DNA from: an uncultured Bacillota bacterium
Lineage (GTDB): Bacteria; Bacillota_I; Bacilli_A; RFN20; CAG-826
Reading direction: 5' to 3'
Assembly: GCA_949287245.1 (NCBI GenBank)
Contig: CASEFL010000002.1
Coordinates: 16,975 to 80,974, forward strand
Length of the DNA stretch: 64,000 nt
Numbering within the stretch: position 1 is the first letter of the stretch; the number at the start of each line of letters is the position of its first letter. The position numbers and the translations under genes were made by a program. The notes beneath the pieces are model-generated. The model was given only the letters and a program-made list of their open reading frames with translations, had not been told where the DNA came from and made no database searches. This document shows, in pieces, positions 8,238 through 16,499 of the stretch.

Positions 8238-10690
8238 ATTTTCTCTTGCCCTTTCTTTTTCTTTTTTGCGCAAAGAAAGTTTACTAATAAATATACTAAA
8301 CCAACACCAAAGGAAATAGATAAGAGCAAAATCAAATGTGACGTGTTCATTCCGGTTAATTGAATATCAAAGAAGTTTAAAGACAATCCAGCATCAATAC
8401 CAAAAGCGATACCACCACACGCGAGTAAGCCAAAGAAAACAATTGCGCGATATAAATCAAAAGGCAAACAAACCTGGAATAAAATGAAATAAGCCATAAT
8501 TGAAAAACCGATTACGGCACAATTTTTTGCAATATCTAACGGCAAAAATTCCGGATTAATAAAGGAAATAAGGTACATCGTTAGAACAATAAGAATGGAA
8601 CAAGACCCTGCGGGAATTGCCTTTTTCAAAATATTTTTCACAAAAGAGCCTTGTAACTTATCATTCGTGGGCTGTAAAGCTAAGAAAAATCCACCTGCAC
8701 CAATAGAGCCAACCTCCCAAATAAACATGTTTTTTGTAGAGAAAGGATAATTTGGTCCTCCAGCCCAAGAAACAATCAAAAAGATAAGAGAGAGCACCAT
8801 AGCAAAAACGGTTTTGGACAAAAAGAGAGAGGCGGTTCGTTGAAGGTTGTTGATAACTCTACGACCTTCCGCAACAACATCCGGTAAACGAGAAAAATCA
8901 TTCTCTAGAGAAACAATATGCGAAGCATTTCTTGCCGCACTTGAACCAGACGCCATAGCAATGCTGCAATCTGCTTTCTTTAAAGCAATGATGTCATTTA
9001 CCCCGTCTCCAGTCATAGCCACTTTATGACCTTGACTTTGAAGTGCTTCAACAAGCAAAGCTTTCTGTTCTGGTTTAACGCGACCAAAAACAGAATATCT
9101 TTCAGCTAATAAGGGAATGTCTTGATCACTAACATTAGCAAGAGATATATAAGAGTTTGCATTAGGTACACCACACTCCTTAGCAATAGAAGCGACAGTG
9201 TCGGCATTATCTCCGGAAATAACTTTAATCGAGACGCCGTTTTGAACAAACCACTCAATATTTGCTTTCGCATCTTCTTTCACATGATCACTTAAAACAA
9301 CCAACCCAACCATAGAAAGCTTTGTAGGAAATTCTCCGTTTTTAAAAACATAAGGAGAAAAATAAAGGCCTAAAACACGGAAACCTTTTTTTGTTAAAGA
9401 ATCCATTCTCATGGTTAGTTCTTCATTCTTTTTCCCTGTTACAATATCCGGTGCACCAAGAAGAAAAGAACCGATTCCTGCAAAACTAGCAGCACTCCAT
9501 TTTCTTTCAGAATCAAAAGGAATTGCGGCGTTTTTTGAATATTCAGGTCCTTTCCCTACATAATTAAGTAAAGCTAAAGCTGTGTTATTTTCATCGCCTG
9601 TGGCGCTTAATAATGAGCGTAAAAGACGTTTAATTTCATCCTCACTTTTGTCTGTTCCTAAATAAACATCTTTAACCACTAAGGTACCGTCTGTTAAAGT
9701 CCCTGTTTTATCAAAGCAAAGAACATCAACACGCGCTAACATCTCAATGCAATATAACTCTTGCACATTCATTCTTTTTTGGGCCAAGTTAATAATCCCA
9801 ATTGTTAAGGTTAATGAGGTTAAAAGATATAGACCGGCAGGAATCATTGCGGTTAATGATCCAGAAAAACGAATAGCAAATTCTTGATAAGAGGCAAAAG
9901 TAAGACCGTCTCCCCCATAAATGCTTTGAATAATCCAAGTAATAAAAGTCATTAAACCAATAAAAATGGCAATAATTCCACACCAAAAGAAGAGCTTAAG
10001 ATAGGTACCCTTAAGTTCACTATTTGGTCGTTTAAATTGCTTTGCGGCCGCATTTAATCCTTCTACGTAATTTGCTAACCCTACACGGTTGACCTTACAA
10101 CGAACCTTCCCTGAACGAACATAAGAACCAGAGAATAATTGATCACCAACCTTTTTTAAAACACTGTCACTTTCCCCGGTAAGCAAAGATTCATCCATCT
10201 CGCACTTTCCGTTCATCACCAAACAATCAGAAGGTACTTGATCCCCGCTAGAAAGAAGAAGGACATCCGATAAAACAAGTTCTTGAGGAAGAATTTTTTC
10301 TTCTTTTCCGTTCCGGATAACCGTTGTTTTAGGATCTGTTAATAAACGCAGTTTATCAACCAACCTTCTTGCATTAATATCCGCTAAAACTCCTAAAATA
10401 ATGTTACATAAAATAGGAATAAGAAAGAAAAAATATGTGATGTTTACTTGCGCACAAATCATCATGATTGCAATTGCAAAAAACACTAAATTAAAGAAAG
10501 AAAAAAAATTATCACAAAATATTTGCCAATAAGTTTTTGTAACTTTTTTTGGGGTCTTATTCACCAAGCCATCTTTTATTCTTGATTCCACCTGATTCGA
10601 GTTTAACCCAAGAGCAAAATCAACCTCATAAGTTGGTGCAGAGGTAATTTTTTGAAGCATTTCTTCTTTTTTAAACGACACTTTTTTCAT
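8234..10690 (-). CDS. P-type cation-transporting ATPase (Exp7/CtpE-like)
   Basis: The 818-residue membrane pump has the phosphorylation motif CFDKTGTLTDG, the actuator segment LLTGESD, the hinge MTGDGVNDIIALKKAD, and several membrane helices before and after the catalytic core. The segment AMIPAGLYLLTSLTLT in helix 4 is typical of the Exp7/CtpE branch; mycobacterial CtpE moves Ca2+, so a divalent cation is a reasonable guess. It is the first gene of a five-gene overlapping operon. There is no Shine-Dalgarno; an extended -10 (TGC-TAAAAT) lies 9 nt upstream of the ATG. Confidence 0.85.
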   Translation of the reverse strand: MKKVSFKKEEMLQKITSAPTYEVDFALGLNSNQVESRIKDGLVNKTPKKVTKTYWQIFCDNFFSFFNLVFFAIAIMMICAQVNITYFFFLIPILCNIILGVLADINARRLVDKLRLLTDPKTTVIRNGKEEKILPQELVLSDVLLLSSGDQVPSDCLVMNGKCEMDESLLTGESDSVLKKVGDQLFSGSYVRSGKVRCKVNRVGLANYVEGLNAAAKQFKRPNSELKGTYLKLFFWCGIIAIFIGLMTFITWIIQSIYGGDGLTFASYQEFAIRFSGSLTAMIPAGLYLLTSLTLTIGIINLAQKRMNVQELYCIEMLARVDVLCFDKTGTLTDGTLVVKDVYLGTDKSEDEIKRLLRSLLSATGDENNTALALLNYVGKGPEYSKNAAIPFDSERKWSAASFAGIGSFLLGAPDIVTGKKNEELTMRMDSLTKKGFRVLGLYFSPYVFKNGEFPTKLSMVGLVVLSDHVKEDAKANIEWFVQNGVSIKVISGDNADTVASIAKECGVPNANSYISLANVSDQDIPLLAERYSVFGRVKPEQKALLVEALQSQGHKVAMTGDGVNDIIALKKADCSIAMASGSSAARNASHIVSLENDFSRLPDVVAEGRRVINNLQRTASLFLSKTVFAMVLSLIFLIVSWAGGPNYPFSTKNMFIWEVGSIGAGGFFLALQPTNDKLQGSFVKNILKKAIPAGSCSILIVLTMYLISFINPEFLPLDIAKNCAVIGFSIMAYFILFQVCLPFDLYRAIVFFGLLACGGIAFGIDAGLSLNFFDIQLTGMNTSHLILLLSISFGVGLVYLLVNFLCAKKKKKGQEKI

Positions 10691-10699
10691 GCAATCTAG

Positions 10700-10708
10700 A
10701 TTTTAGCA
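10700..10708 (-). promoter_or_regulatory. Extended -10 of the P-type ATPase operon, near-leaderless
   Basis: On the minus strand TGC-TAAAAT ends 9 nt before ATG 10690, and no ribosome binding site lies between. It begins directly after the stop codon of the preceding ABC gene, so the ATPase operon can be transcribed on its own. Confidence 0.5.
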
Positions 10709-10710
10709 GG

Positions 10711-13581
10711 TTAATCACTTCTTAGGGCGTTCACTGGGTCTTTTTTTGCAGCAATTCGGCTAGGAATTAAGCCTGATGCCCAAGAAAGAATTGTGGATAA
10801 GACAACCATTGCCAAAGATACATACCATGTGAGCATGGCGATGTTTCCTAAACGCTCACCAACAAAGATTAAATTTAAAATGCGATTTGTAGGAACACAC
10901 ATTAAAGCCGAGATGGCAATTCCTAAAACTCCTGATATTGCGCCAACAACCAGGCATTCCACTTCAAACAGGCGCCCAACGTCTTTTTTCCTTGCTCCAC
11001 ACGCTCTTAAAACACCAATTTCTTTGGTCCTTTCTAAAACAGAAACATAGGTAATAATGGCCATCATAATCGCGCTTACCATTAACGATAAAGAAGCAAA
11101 AACCACTAAAACCATAGAAATTAAATCAACTAATGTAGTTATAGAGGAAGTAAAGTCACCCATTAAATCAGAATATAAAATTTGTTCATTCCCTTCTTTG
11201 CCTTCGTTATAAGAATCTAGCCGCGAAAAAATCTCCGCTTTTGTTGTTAAGCTTGTTGGAAAAATCAAAATTGAAGTTACATTGGAATAGCTATCAACAT
11301 AAGCCAAAAAATCAACAAATCGAATTCCGTTTGCCGTTGAAGAAAAGAAAGAAGGATTAAAAAATTTTGTTAGATAGGTAACGATGGTAGTGAAAGTTAA
11401 ATTTTCTTCTCTTTGTAGTTTTTCAATTTCACTAGCGACCTCTTGTTCTCGAAAATCTGCGCCAATCTGGCGTGCTTTTTCTAAAAACGGTGTGTGAGAA
11501 TAACTGTAAGTATAGGTATTATTTTTAAGGTTATACGAATCAAAATATGCCCAACAAAAGGAGGTGGCAACATCTTTTAAGGAATTTTGTAAAGTTATCG
11601 CTAAAGAGATCTTAAGAGAATTCAAATCCGTTTCTTCCTCTGTTACTCCCCTTAATTCCTCGACTACTTGATTCATCTTCTCGTTAAGAACTTCTAAACC
11701 ATCACGCCCACCATTCTCTTCAGGAATAAACCAACTTGTTGTTGAAGACTCCTTAATTCCTTTTGCTCCTTCACTTAAAGAATCATTAACAAAGTAATCT
11801 GTTAGACTAGATAAGTAACCAATAGAACTAGGCATTAACGAAACAAAAGACTCTTCAGAAGGACGAATAACTCCAACAATTTTTAGTTCAATTGCATCTT
11901 TATCATCTTTTTCGTATAGCGAGGCCAAATCTTGAGTAAGCGGATTTTCATATAAAGTGATTTCTTTTATCACTTTCCTTCCTTTAACAAATTCACCTGT
12001 CTGCATTCCTTCTATTAAGGAAACTTGAGTCACTTCATAAGCAGGGACATTAAGGGTTGTTTTTTCCTTATATAAAGTAGAATTTGGGAACGCTTTAAAA
12101 GTTTTTCCTTCAAAATTTGATGTAGAAATAATCTCTTCAAAGGATAAAGATTTTGGAGCGTCTTCTTTTGAAGAATAAAAGCCTAAATCTACTAAAGTTT
12201 GAACATCAATGCGGTTGTATTCATCTGTAATCAAAACAACCTCGTTCATGGATTCTGGATATTTTCCATAAATAAGGTCATACATCCCTTCTAAACCTTC
12301 TTTTTCTCCGTAAAGTTCATGAAATACAGTGGAAGGAACTGCACTTAAAGCGCTGACAAGGCTTGCACCTAATGTAGCGTCCTTATATTGATCAATAACC
12401 TTATAAATACCAGAACCAGCTTCTACACCAAGTTCAGTAACGACATTAAAACTCAATCCCTCGCGGTTATATAAAACCGAACGAGCAAGTCCGTCTTCTA
12501 CAAGTGGATCAAGAACATTTTCCGCATACTCTCGATTGTTTAAATTGTTTGAATGACTAACGTAGGTGTATATATTTCCGTTATAAATATACATCTTATC
12601 TGTATCAGGAAAAGGATCAGGAGTAATGTTATCTTCTCCAACTTGACTATATTGAGTTTTGCTAATCGCAATAGGCATGGTAGAAGCAATTGAACTTTCT
12701 ACACGAGCAACATAGAAAGAAAAGCCTTCAGCAATCGCTAAAACAAAAGCAACACCAACAACACCAAAACAAGAAGCAATAATGGTTAAACAAGTTCTCG
12801 CCCTTTTATTTGCTAAAGATCCTAAACTACTTTGCAAGGAAGCAAAAAAGGACATAGATGTATGTTTTTGGATTTTTTGTGTAGGATTTGCAGGGATTTT
12901 ACAATCTACCGGTGAGGTATCACTGATAATTTTTCCATCCTTCATCTCAATAATTCGATCTGCATAAGTTTTTGCTAGTTCGGCATTATGAGTAACCACG
13001 ACTACAAGGTGGGTTTTGGCAATTTCTTTTAGTAAATCCATCACCTGAACGGAAGTTTTACTATCCAATGCCCCAGTAGGTTCGTCCGCTAAAATAACCG
13101 AAGGGTCATTCACGAGTGCGCGCGCAATCGCTACCCTTTGCATTTGTCCTCCTGAAAGTTCATTTGGTTGTTTATAGGCTTCTTCTTCAAGACCAACAAG
13201 CTTTAAAGCGTTTAACGCTTTTTGTTTTTGTTCCTCTTTTTTTAAACCATGAAGCATTAAAGGAACTTCAACATTTCTAATTACTGAATAATGAGAAATT
13301 AAATTGTAGTTTTGGAAAACGAAGCCAATATGCGCATTTCTGTAAGTATCCCAATCCTTATCTTTGTATTGTTTTGTGCTTGCTCCGTTTACAAGTAAAT
13401 CTCCTTCTTCATAATGATCAAGTCCGCCTATAACGTTTAAAAGAGTTGTTTTTCCACATCCAGAAGGACCTAAAATCGCCACAAAACCAACATCAGAAAA
13501 AGTTAAGTTAATCACCCCTAAAGTAAAAGCAGGTTCACCTTCTAATCGGTAAATTTTCTTTGTTCCTTTTAGTTCAATCAT
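10711..13581 (-). CDS. ABC transporter ATP-binding/permease fusion (MacB/FtsX type)
   Basis: The 956-residue protein joins an N-terminal ABC ATPase (about 1-220; Walker [10 protein letters not shown], signature LSGGQMQRV, Walker [10 protein letters not shown], His loop VVTHNAEL) to an FtsX-type permease. The permease has one helix near residue 270, a large extracytoplasmic domain of about 500 residues, and three C-terminal helices. Such type VII exporters act in peptide or lipoprotein export and in antimicrobial-peptide resistance. ATG 13581 is preferred over the ATG at 13608 because the latter lies inside a TATAAT -10 box and AAGGA stands 5 nt before 13581. No substrate gene is adjacent. Confidence 0.87.
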   Translation of the reverse strand: MIELKGTKKIYRLEGEPAFTLGVINLTFSDVGFVAILGPSGCGKTTLLNVIGGLDHYEEGDLLVNGASTKQYKDKDWDTYRNAHIGFVFQNYNLISHYSVIRNVEVPLMLHGLKKEEQKQKALNALKLVGLEEEAYKQPNELSGGQMQRVAIARALVNDPSVILADEPTGALDSKTSVQVMDLLKEIAKTHLVVVVTHNAELAKTYADRIIEMKDGKIISDTSPVDCKIPANPTQKIQKHTSMSFFASLQSSLGSLANKRARTCLTIIASCFGVVGVAFVLAIAEGFSFYVARVESSIASTMPIAISKTQYSQVGEDNITPDPFPDTDKMYIYNGNIYTYVSHSNNLNNREYAENVLDPLVEDGLARSVLYNREGLSFNVVTELGVEAGSGIYKVIDQYKDATLGASLVSALSAVPSTVFHELYGEKEGLEGMYDLIYGKYPESMNEVVLITDEYNRIDVQTLVDLGFYSSKEDAPKSLSFEEIISTSNFEGKTFKAFPNSTLYKEKTTLNVPAYEVTQVSLIEGMQTGEFVKGRKVIKEITLYENPLTQDLASLYEKDDKDAIELKIVGVIRPSEESFVSLMPSSIGYLSSLTDYFVNDSLSEGAKGIKESSTTSWFIPEENGGRDGLEVLNEKMNQVVEELRGVTEEETDLNSLKISLAITLQNSLKDVATSFCWAYFDSYNLKNNTYTYSYSHTPFLEKARQIGADFREQEVASEIEKLQREENLTFTTIVTYLTKFFNPSFFSSTANGIRFVDFLAYVDSYSNVTSILIFPTSLTTKAEIFSRLDSYNEGKEGNEQILYSDLMGDFTSSITTLVDLISMVLVVFASLSLMVSAIMMAIITYVSVLERTKEIGVLRACGARKKDVGRLFEVECLVVGAISGVLGIAISALMCVPTNRILNLIFVGERLGNIAMLTWYVSLAMVVLSTILSWASGLIPSRIAAKKDPVNALRSD

Positions 13582-13606
13582 AGCGGTCCTTGTGTTTTGA
13601 TATTTC

Positions 13607-13612
13607 ATTATA
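13607..13612 (-). promoter_or_regulatory. -10 box of the ABC fusion gene
   Basis: A perfect TATAAT on the minus strand, 25 nt upstream of ATG 13581. Transcription would start near 13599, giving a short leader with an AAGGA ribosome binding site. No convincing -35 is visible. Confidence 0.55.
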
Positions 13613-13623
13613 AAGGAAAGCGC

Positions 13624-14076
13624 TTAAAGTTTTCTTTTCTTTTGAAAATATGAAGTAAGAAGGCGAGAACATTCCTCTTCTTTTATGCCAAAATTCACTA
13701 AAGGACGTTCATGAAGAGAAGGAATATCAAAAACACGATAGCGAGAGACAAGCGCTCCATCTTTAGGGTCTTTTGCGCCAAAAATTACTTGTTGAATTCG
13801 CGCTTGAAGTATTGCGCCTGCGCACATTAAACAAGGCTCAAGTGTGACATATAAAGTACAACCTTCTAAATGCCATGTTCCAAGTTTTTTTGCTGCTTTT
13901 TCCATAGCAACAATCTCAGCGTGACGGCTTATGGATAGTTGTTTTTCTCGCTCATTATGCCCTTTTGCAATGATTGTCCCGTTTTTTAAAATAAGCGCTC
14001 CAACAGGAACTTCTCCCTCTTTTTTTGCTTCTTCCGCCTCTTTTAGAGCAAGAAGCATAATTTCTTCATCATTCAT
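13624..14076 (-). CDS. tadA: tRNA adenosine(34) deaminase TadA
   Basis: This 150-residue zinc deaminase converts adenosine 34 of tRNA-Arg(ACG) to inosine. The catalytic HAEIVAME (His ligand and Glu proton shuttle) and PCLMCAGAI (two Cys ligands) are both present. An upstream in-frame GTG at 14160 would add 28 residues but lies within the SRP RNA gene, so I reject it. ATG 14076 has no Shine-Dalgarno; TGC-TATAGT ends exactly 6 nt before it, which suggests a leaderless transcript. Placement next to the SRP RNA gene is common in Firmicutes. Confidence 0.92.
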   Translation of the reverse strand: MNDEEIMLLALKEAEEAKKEGEVPVGALILKNGTIIAKGHNEREKQLSISRHAEIVAMEKAAKKLGTWHLEGCTLYVTLEPCLMCAGAILQARIQQVIFGAKDPKDGALVSRYRVFDIPSLHERPLVNFGIKEEECSRLLTSYFQKKRKL

Positions 14077-14082
14077 AAAATC

Positions 14083-14091
14083 ACTATAGCA
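14083..14091 (-). promoter_or_regulatory. Extended -10 of tadA, leaderless type
   Basis: On the minus strand TGC-TATAGT is followed by 6 nt (GATTTT) and then the tadA ATG. The matching -35 would fall in the U-rich tail of the SRP RNA gene. Confidence 0.5.
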
Positions 14092-14111
14092 GGAAAATTT
14101 TAATACAAAAT

Positions 14112-14195
14112 AAAAACCACCGCACAAGGCGCCGGACCTTAAGGCTGCTTGGTTCCCCACCTGACCTGGTTCAATCTTCTTCCTTTGCGATGGCC
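14112..14195 (-). ncRNA. ffs: Signal recognition particle RNA, small bacterial type
   Basis: The minus strand carries the conserved SRP domain IV: CCAGGTCAGG, then GGAACCAAGCAGCC, then TTAAGGTCCGG. This is the asymmetric and symmetric loop region that binds Ffh. The outer ends pair (CCATCGCAAAGG with CCTTGTGCGGTGG) to form the hairpin of about 80 nt typical of the Alu-less 4.5S form. A TATAAT lies upstream and a T-rich run follows the 3' end. Together with Ffh it targets membrane proteins to the translocon. Confidence 0.93.
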
Positions 14196-14200
14196 TTTTT

Positions 14201-14206
14201 ATTATA
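14201..14206 (-). promoter_or_regulatory. -10 box of the SRP RNA gene
   Basis: A perfect TATAAT on the minus strand ends 5 nt before the predicted RNA 5' end. It stands between the serS stop codon and the RNA. The -35 region, inside the end of serS, is weak. Confidence 0.6.
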
Positions 14207-14211
14207 CCTTT

Positions 14212-15495
14212 TTATTTCTTAGGGAGAATTCTTTCTTTTCCTCTCATGAAAGGACGTAAAACTTCAGGAATGATAACGGAACCGTCTTCTTGTTGACATT
14301 GTTCAAGTAAGGCTGGGAAGACACGAGAAGTAGCAAGGCCTGATCCATTAAGGGTGTGACAATAATGCGTTTTACCATTTTCGTCCTTATATCGGATCAT
14401 TCCACGTCTTGCTTGATAATCTCTAGCATTGGAAACAGAACTTACTTCTTTATAAATTCCCATTGACGGAATCCACACTTCAATATCGTAAGTTCTTGCC
14501 ATGGAGTGACTGCAATCTCCTGCAGCAAGTTTATCTAATCGATAGGTTAAACCTAGTCCTTGTAAAAGGCGTTCCGCTTTCTCTACCATTTCCGTAAAGG
14601 CGTTATCCGATTCATCCTCTTTTGTATATTGCACCATCTCAACTTTATTAAATTGATAACCACGAATCATTCCACGCTCTTCTGTTCGGTAACTTCCTGC
14701 TTCTTTTCGATAACAAGGGGTGTATGAAAAATATTTTTTTGGTAAATCTTCTAAGGATAAAATTTCATTACGATGAAGGTTTACTAAGGCTGTTTCTGCA
14801 GTAGGAAGTAAGAATTTTTTTGGTTCAAGGCCTTCTAAATAAAACACTTCCTCTTTAAATTTTGGAAATTGCCCGGAAGTGTATCCAGAATCTACATTAA
14901 GAAGATGAGGAGGTAAAATAAAGTGATAACCATCTTTTAAATGCTCAGAAATGAAGTAATTTAAAAGTGCCCACTCAAGTTCTGCTCCTTCTCCTTTATA
15001 AATCCAAGTTCCCGAGCCAGAAATTTTCGCCGCTCTTTTATAGTCAATAATATCCAAAGATTCTGCTAATGTAACATGGTCTTTTGGCGTGAAAGAAAAT
15101 TTTTCTTTGCTCCCCCATTCACGAATAGGTTGATTGTTTTCTTTTCCGCCTCCAATAAGGTCGTCATCTGGTAAATTCGGCAAAACCTCAATATTTTTTT
15201 GGATTTTTGCTTCAATATCTTTTAATTCTTCTTCTTTATCTTTGTTTTGTGCTGCTAAATTTTTAACTTTCACAAAAATAGAAGATGGGTCTTTTCCTTC
15301 TTTTTTATAGGAAGGAACTAAGGCGCTTAAACGGTTTTGTTCTGCCTTATTACTTTCAACCTCTTTTCGCAATTCTCTTCTTTTTTGAAAAAGAGATAAA
15401 AGCAAAGAGGGATCAAAATCCCATAATTTTTTCGCTAAAGCTTCCTTTACATATTCTGGACGTTCTTCAATTAATTTTGGATCAATCATAATCAT
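14212..15495 (-). CDS. serS: Seryl-tRNA synthetase
   Basis: The 427-residue class II synthetase charges tRNA-Ser. It has the N-terminal coiled-coil arm (about residues 30-105) that grips the tRNA and a catalytic domain with motif 2 (FSYTPCYRKEAGSYRTEERGMIRGYQ region) and motif 3 (LNGSGLATSR). Its length is normal. ATG 15495 overlaps the stop of the glycosyltransferase gene (TAATG), with GGGGAG 5 nt upstream; a second ATG two codons downstream is less well placed. It is the last gene of the yaaA-to-serS operon. Confidence 0.95.
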   Translation of the reverse strand: MIMIDPKLIEERPEYVKEALAKKLWDFDPSLLLSLFQKRRELRKEVESNKAEQNRLSALVPSYKKEGKDPSSIFVKVKNLAAQNKDKEEELKDIEAKIQKNIEVLPNLPDDDLIGGGKENNQPIREWGSKEKFSFTPKDHVTLAESLDIIDYKRAAKISGSGTWIYKGEGAELEWALLNYFISEHLKDGYHFILPPHLLNVDSGYTSGQFPKFKEEVFYLEGLEPKKFLLPTAETALVNLHRNEILSLEDLPKKYFSYTPCYRKEAGSYRTEERGMIRGYQFNKVEMVQYTKEDESDNAFTEMVEKAERLLQGLGLTYRLDKLAAGDCSHSMARTYDIEVWIPSMGIYKEVSSVSNARDYQARRGMIRYKDENGKTHYCHTLNGSGLATSRVFPALLEQCQQEDGSVIIPEVLRPFMRGKERILPKK

Positions 15496-16499
15496 TATTT
15501 CTCCCCAAGTAAGGCGCGATAAAATTCTACATACTTTTTTCCAATTTGTTCTAAGGAATATGACATTCTTGCATTTTTTGTATAATTTTTAACGAGAAGA
15601 CTTTTTTCTTTCCCTCCATTCTGCATCGCTTGAATGAGTTCTTTTTCTTCATAAAACACAAAACAGTTTTTGTCTTTTTTTAAGTAAAAACTTTGAGAAT
15701 ATTCTTTATAAATAAATATGGGTAAATTACACGCAAAAGCCTCAAGAGTGGTAATTGTATCTGGTTCGCGAAGATAAAGGACAAGTGTTGCGCTATGAAG
15801 CAAACTACGATAAACATCATCAGGCAAACTAGACTCTAAAAACACATTCCCAATTCCTTTTTTTATCCATCTCCGATAATGCCAAGTGGATTGGTGTTTC
15901 TTGCTAAAACCTAAGAAAATAAAACGGAAATCTCTCATTTTTAAGGCTAAACTGTTTAAAAATTCAAGTTTTTTTGTCTCTTTATAATCGCCAAAAACCA
16001 CAATGATTTTTTCGTCTTTCCGAATATTAAAATATTGTTGATAAACACTTTCTTCTTGCTGATCTAGTAAAACAAAGCGTGCAGAATTCACTCCTGGAAG
16101 TAAAATCTCCACTTTTTTATGAGAAAGCCCTTCATCAAAAATAATTCCTTTTCCTTTTGCGTCGGGCACAAAAATTAAGTCGCTATTTTTTAATAATCGA
16201 AGAGCTTTCGCTTTTAAGGGGCGATAACCATCTTCTTCCTCTTCTCCTAAAAAGGAAAGAGGTGTTTCAGCTTCGCAATAGAAAGCGCTTGTAACAACTT
16301 TCGCTCCAGAATCCTTTGCTTTTAAGGCAAAAAGTTCATCTTCAGGAGAAAGAAGGTGCACAATATCCGGAGAGGCCGTTAAAGAATCAACAAGACGAAC
16401 GCCATTTAATTCTAAGGAACCTTTGATGTTTTTCCGATAACGAGAAGCAAGATAAGTACTACTTTTTTTGCTTTGGTTATAACGGACATATACCTTCAT
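15495..16499 (-). CDS. Glycosyltransferase family 4 protein
   Basis: This 334-residue protein looks like a GT-B-fold glycosyltransferase. The C-terminal half has EPDTITTLEAFACNLPI, matching the E-x7-E nucleotide-sugar motif, after IIVVFGDYKETKKL, which fits the usual start of the second Rossmann domain. The N-terminal half is divergent. Relatives transfer sugars to diacylglycerol or cell-surface carriers; the acceptor here is unknown. It overlaps both serS and gyrA by one base (TAATG at each junction), so it is fully embedded in the gyrase operon, an unusual position. Confidence 0.75.
   Translation of the reverse strand: MKVYVRYNQSKKSSTYLASRYRKNIKGSLELNGVRLVDSLTASPDIVHLLSPEDELFALKAKDSGAKVVTSAFYCEAETPLSFLGEEEEDGYRPLKAKALRLLKNSDLIFVPDAKGKGIIFDEGLSHKKVEILLPGVNSARFVLLDQQEESVYQQYFNIRKDEKIIVVFGDYKETKKLEFLNSLALKMRDFRFIFLGFSKKHQSTWHYRRWIKKGIGNVFLESSLPDDVYRSLLHSATLVLYLREPDTITTLEAFACNLPIFIYKEYSQSFYLKKDKNCFVFYEEKELIQAMQNGGKEKSLLVKNYTKNARMSYSLEQIGKKYVEFYRALLGEK

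Noticed and set aside
14074..14160. A longer tadA starting at GTG 14160
   Set aside because: The extra 28 codons lie within the SRP RNA gene, and TadA homologues start at the ATG at 14076.
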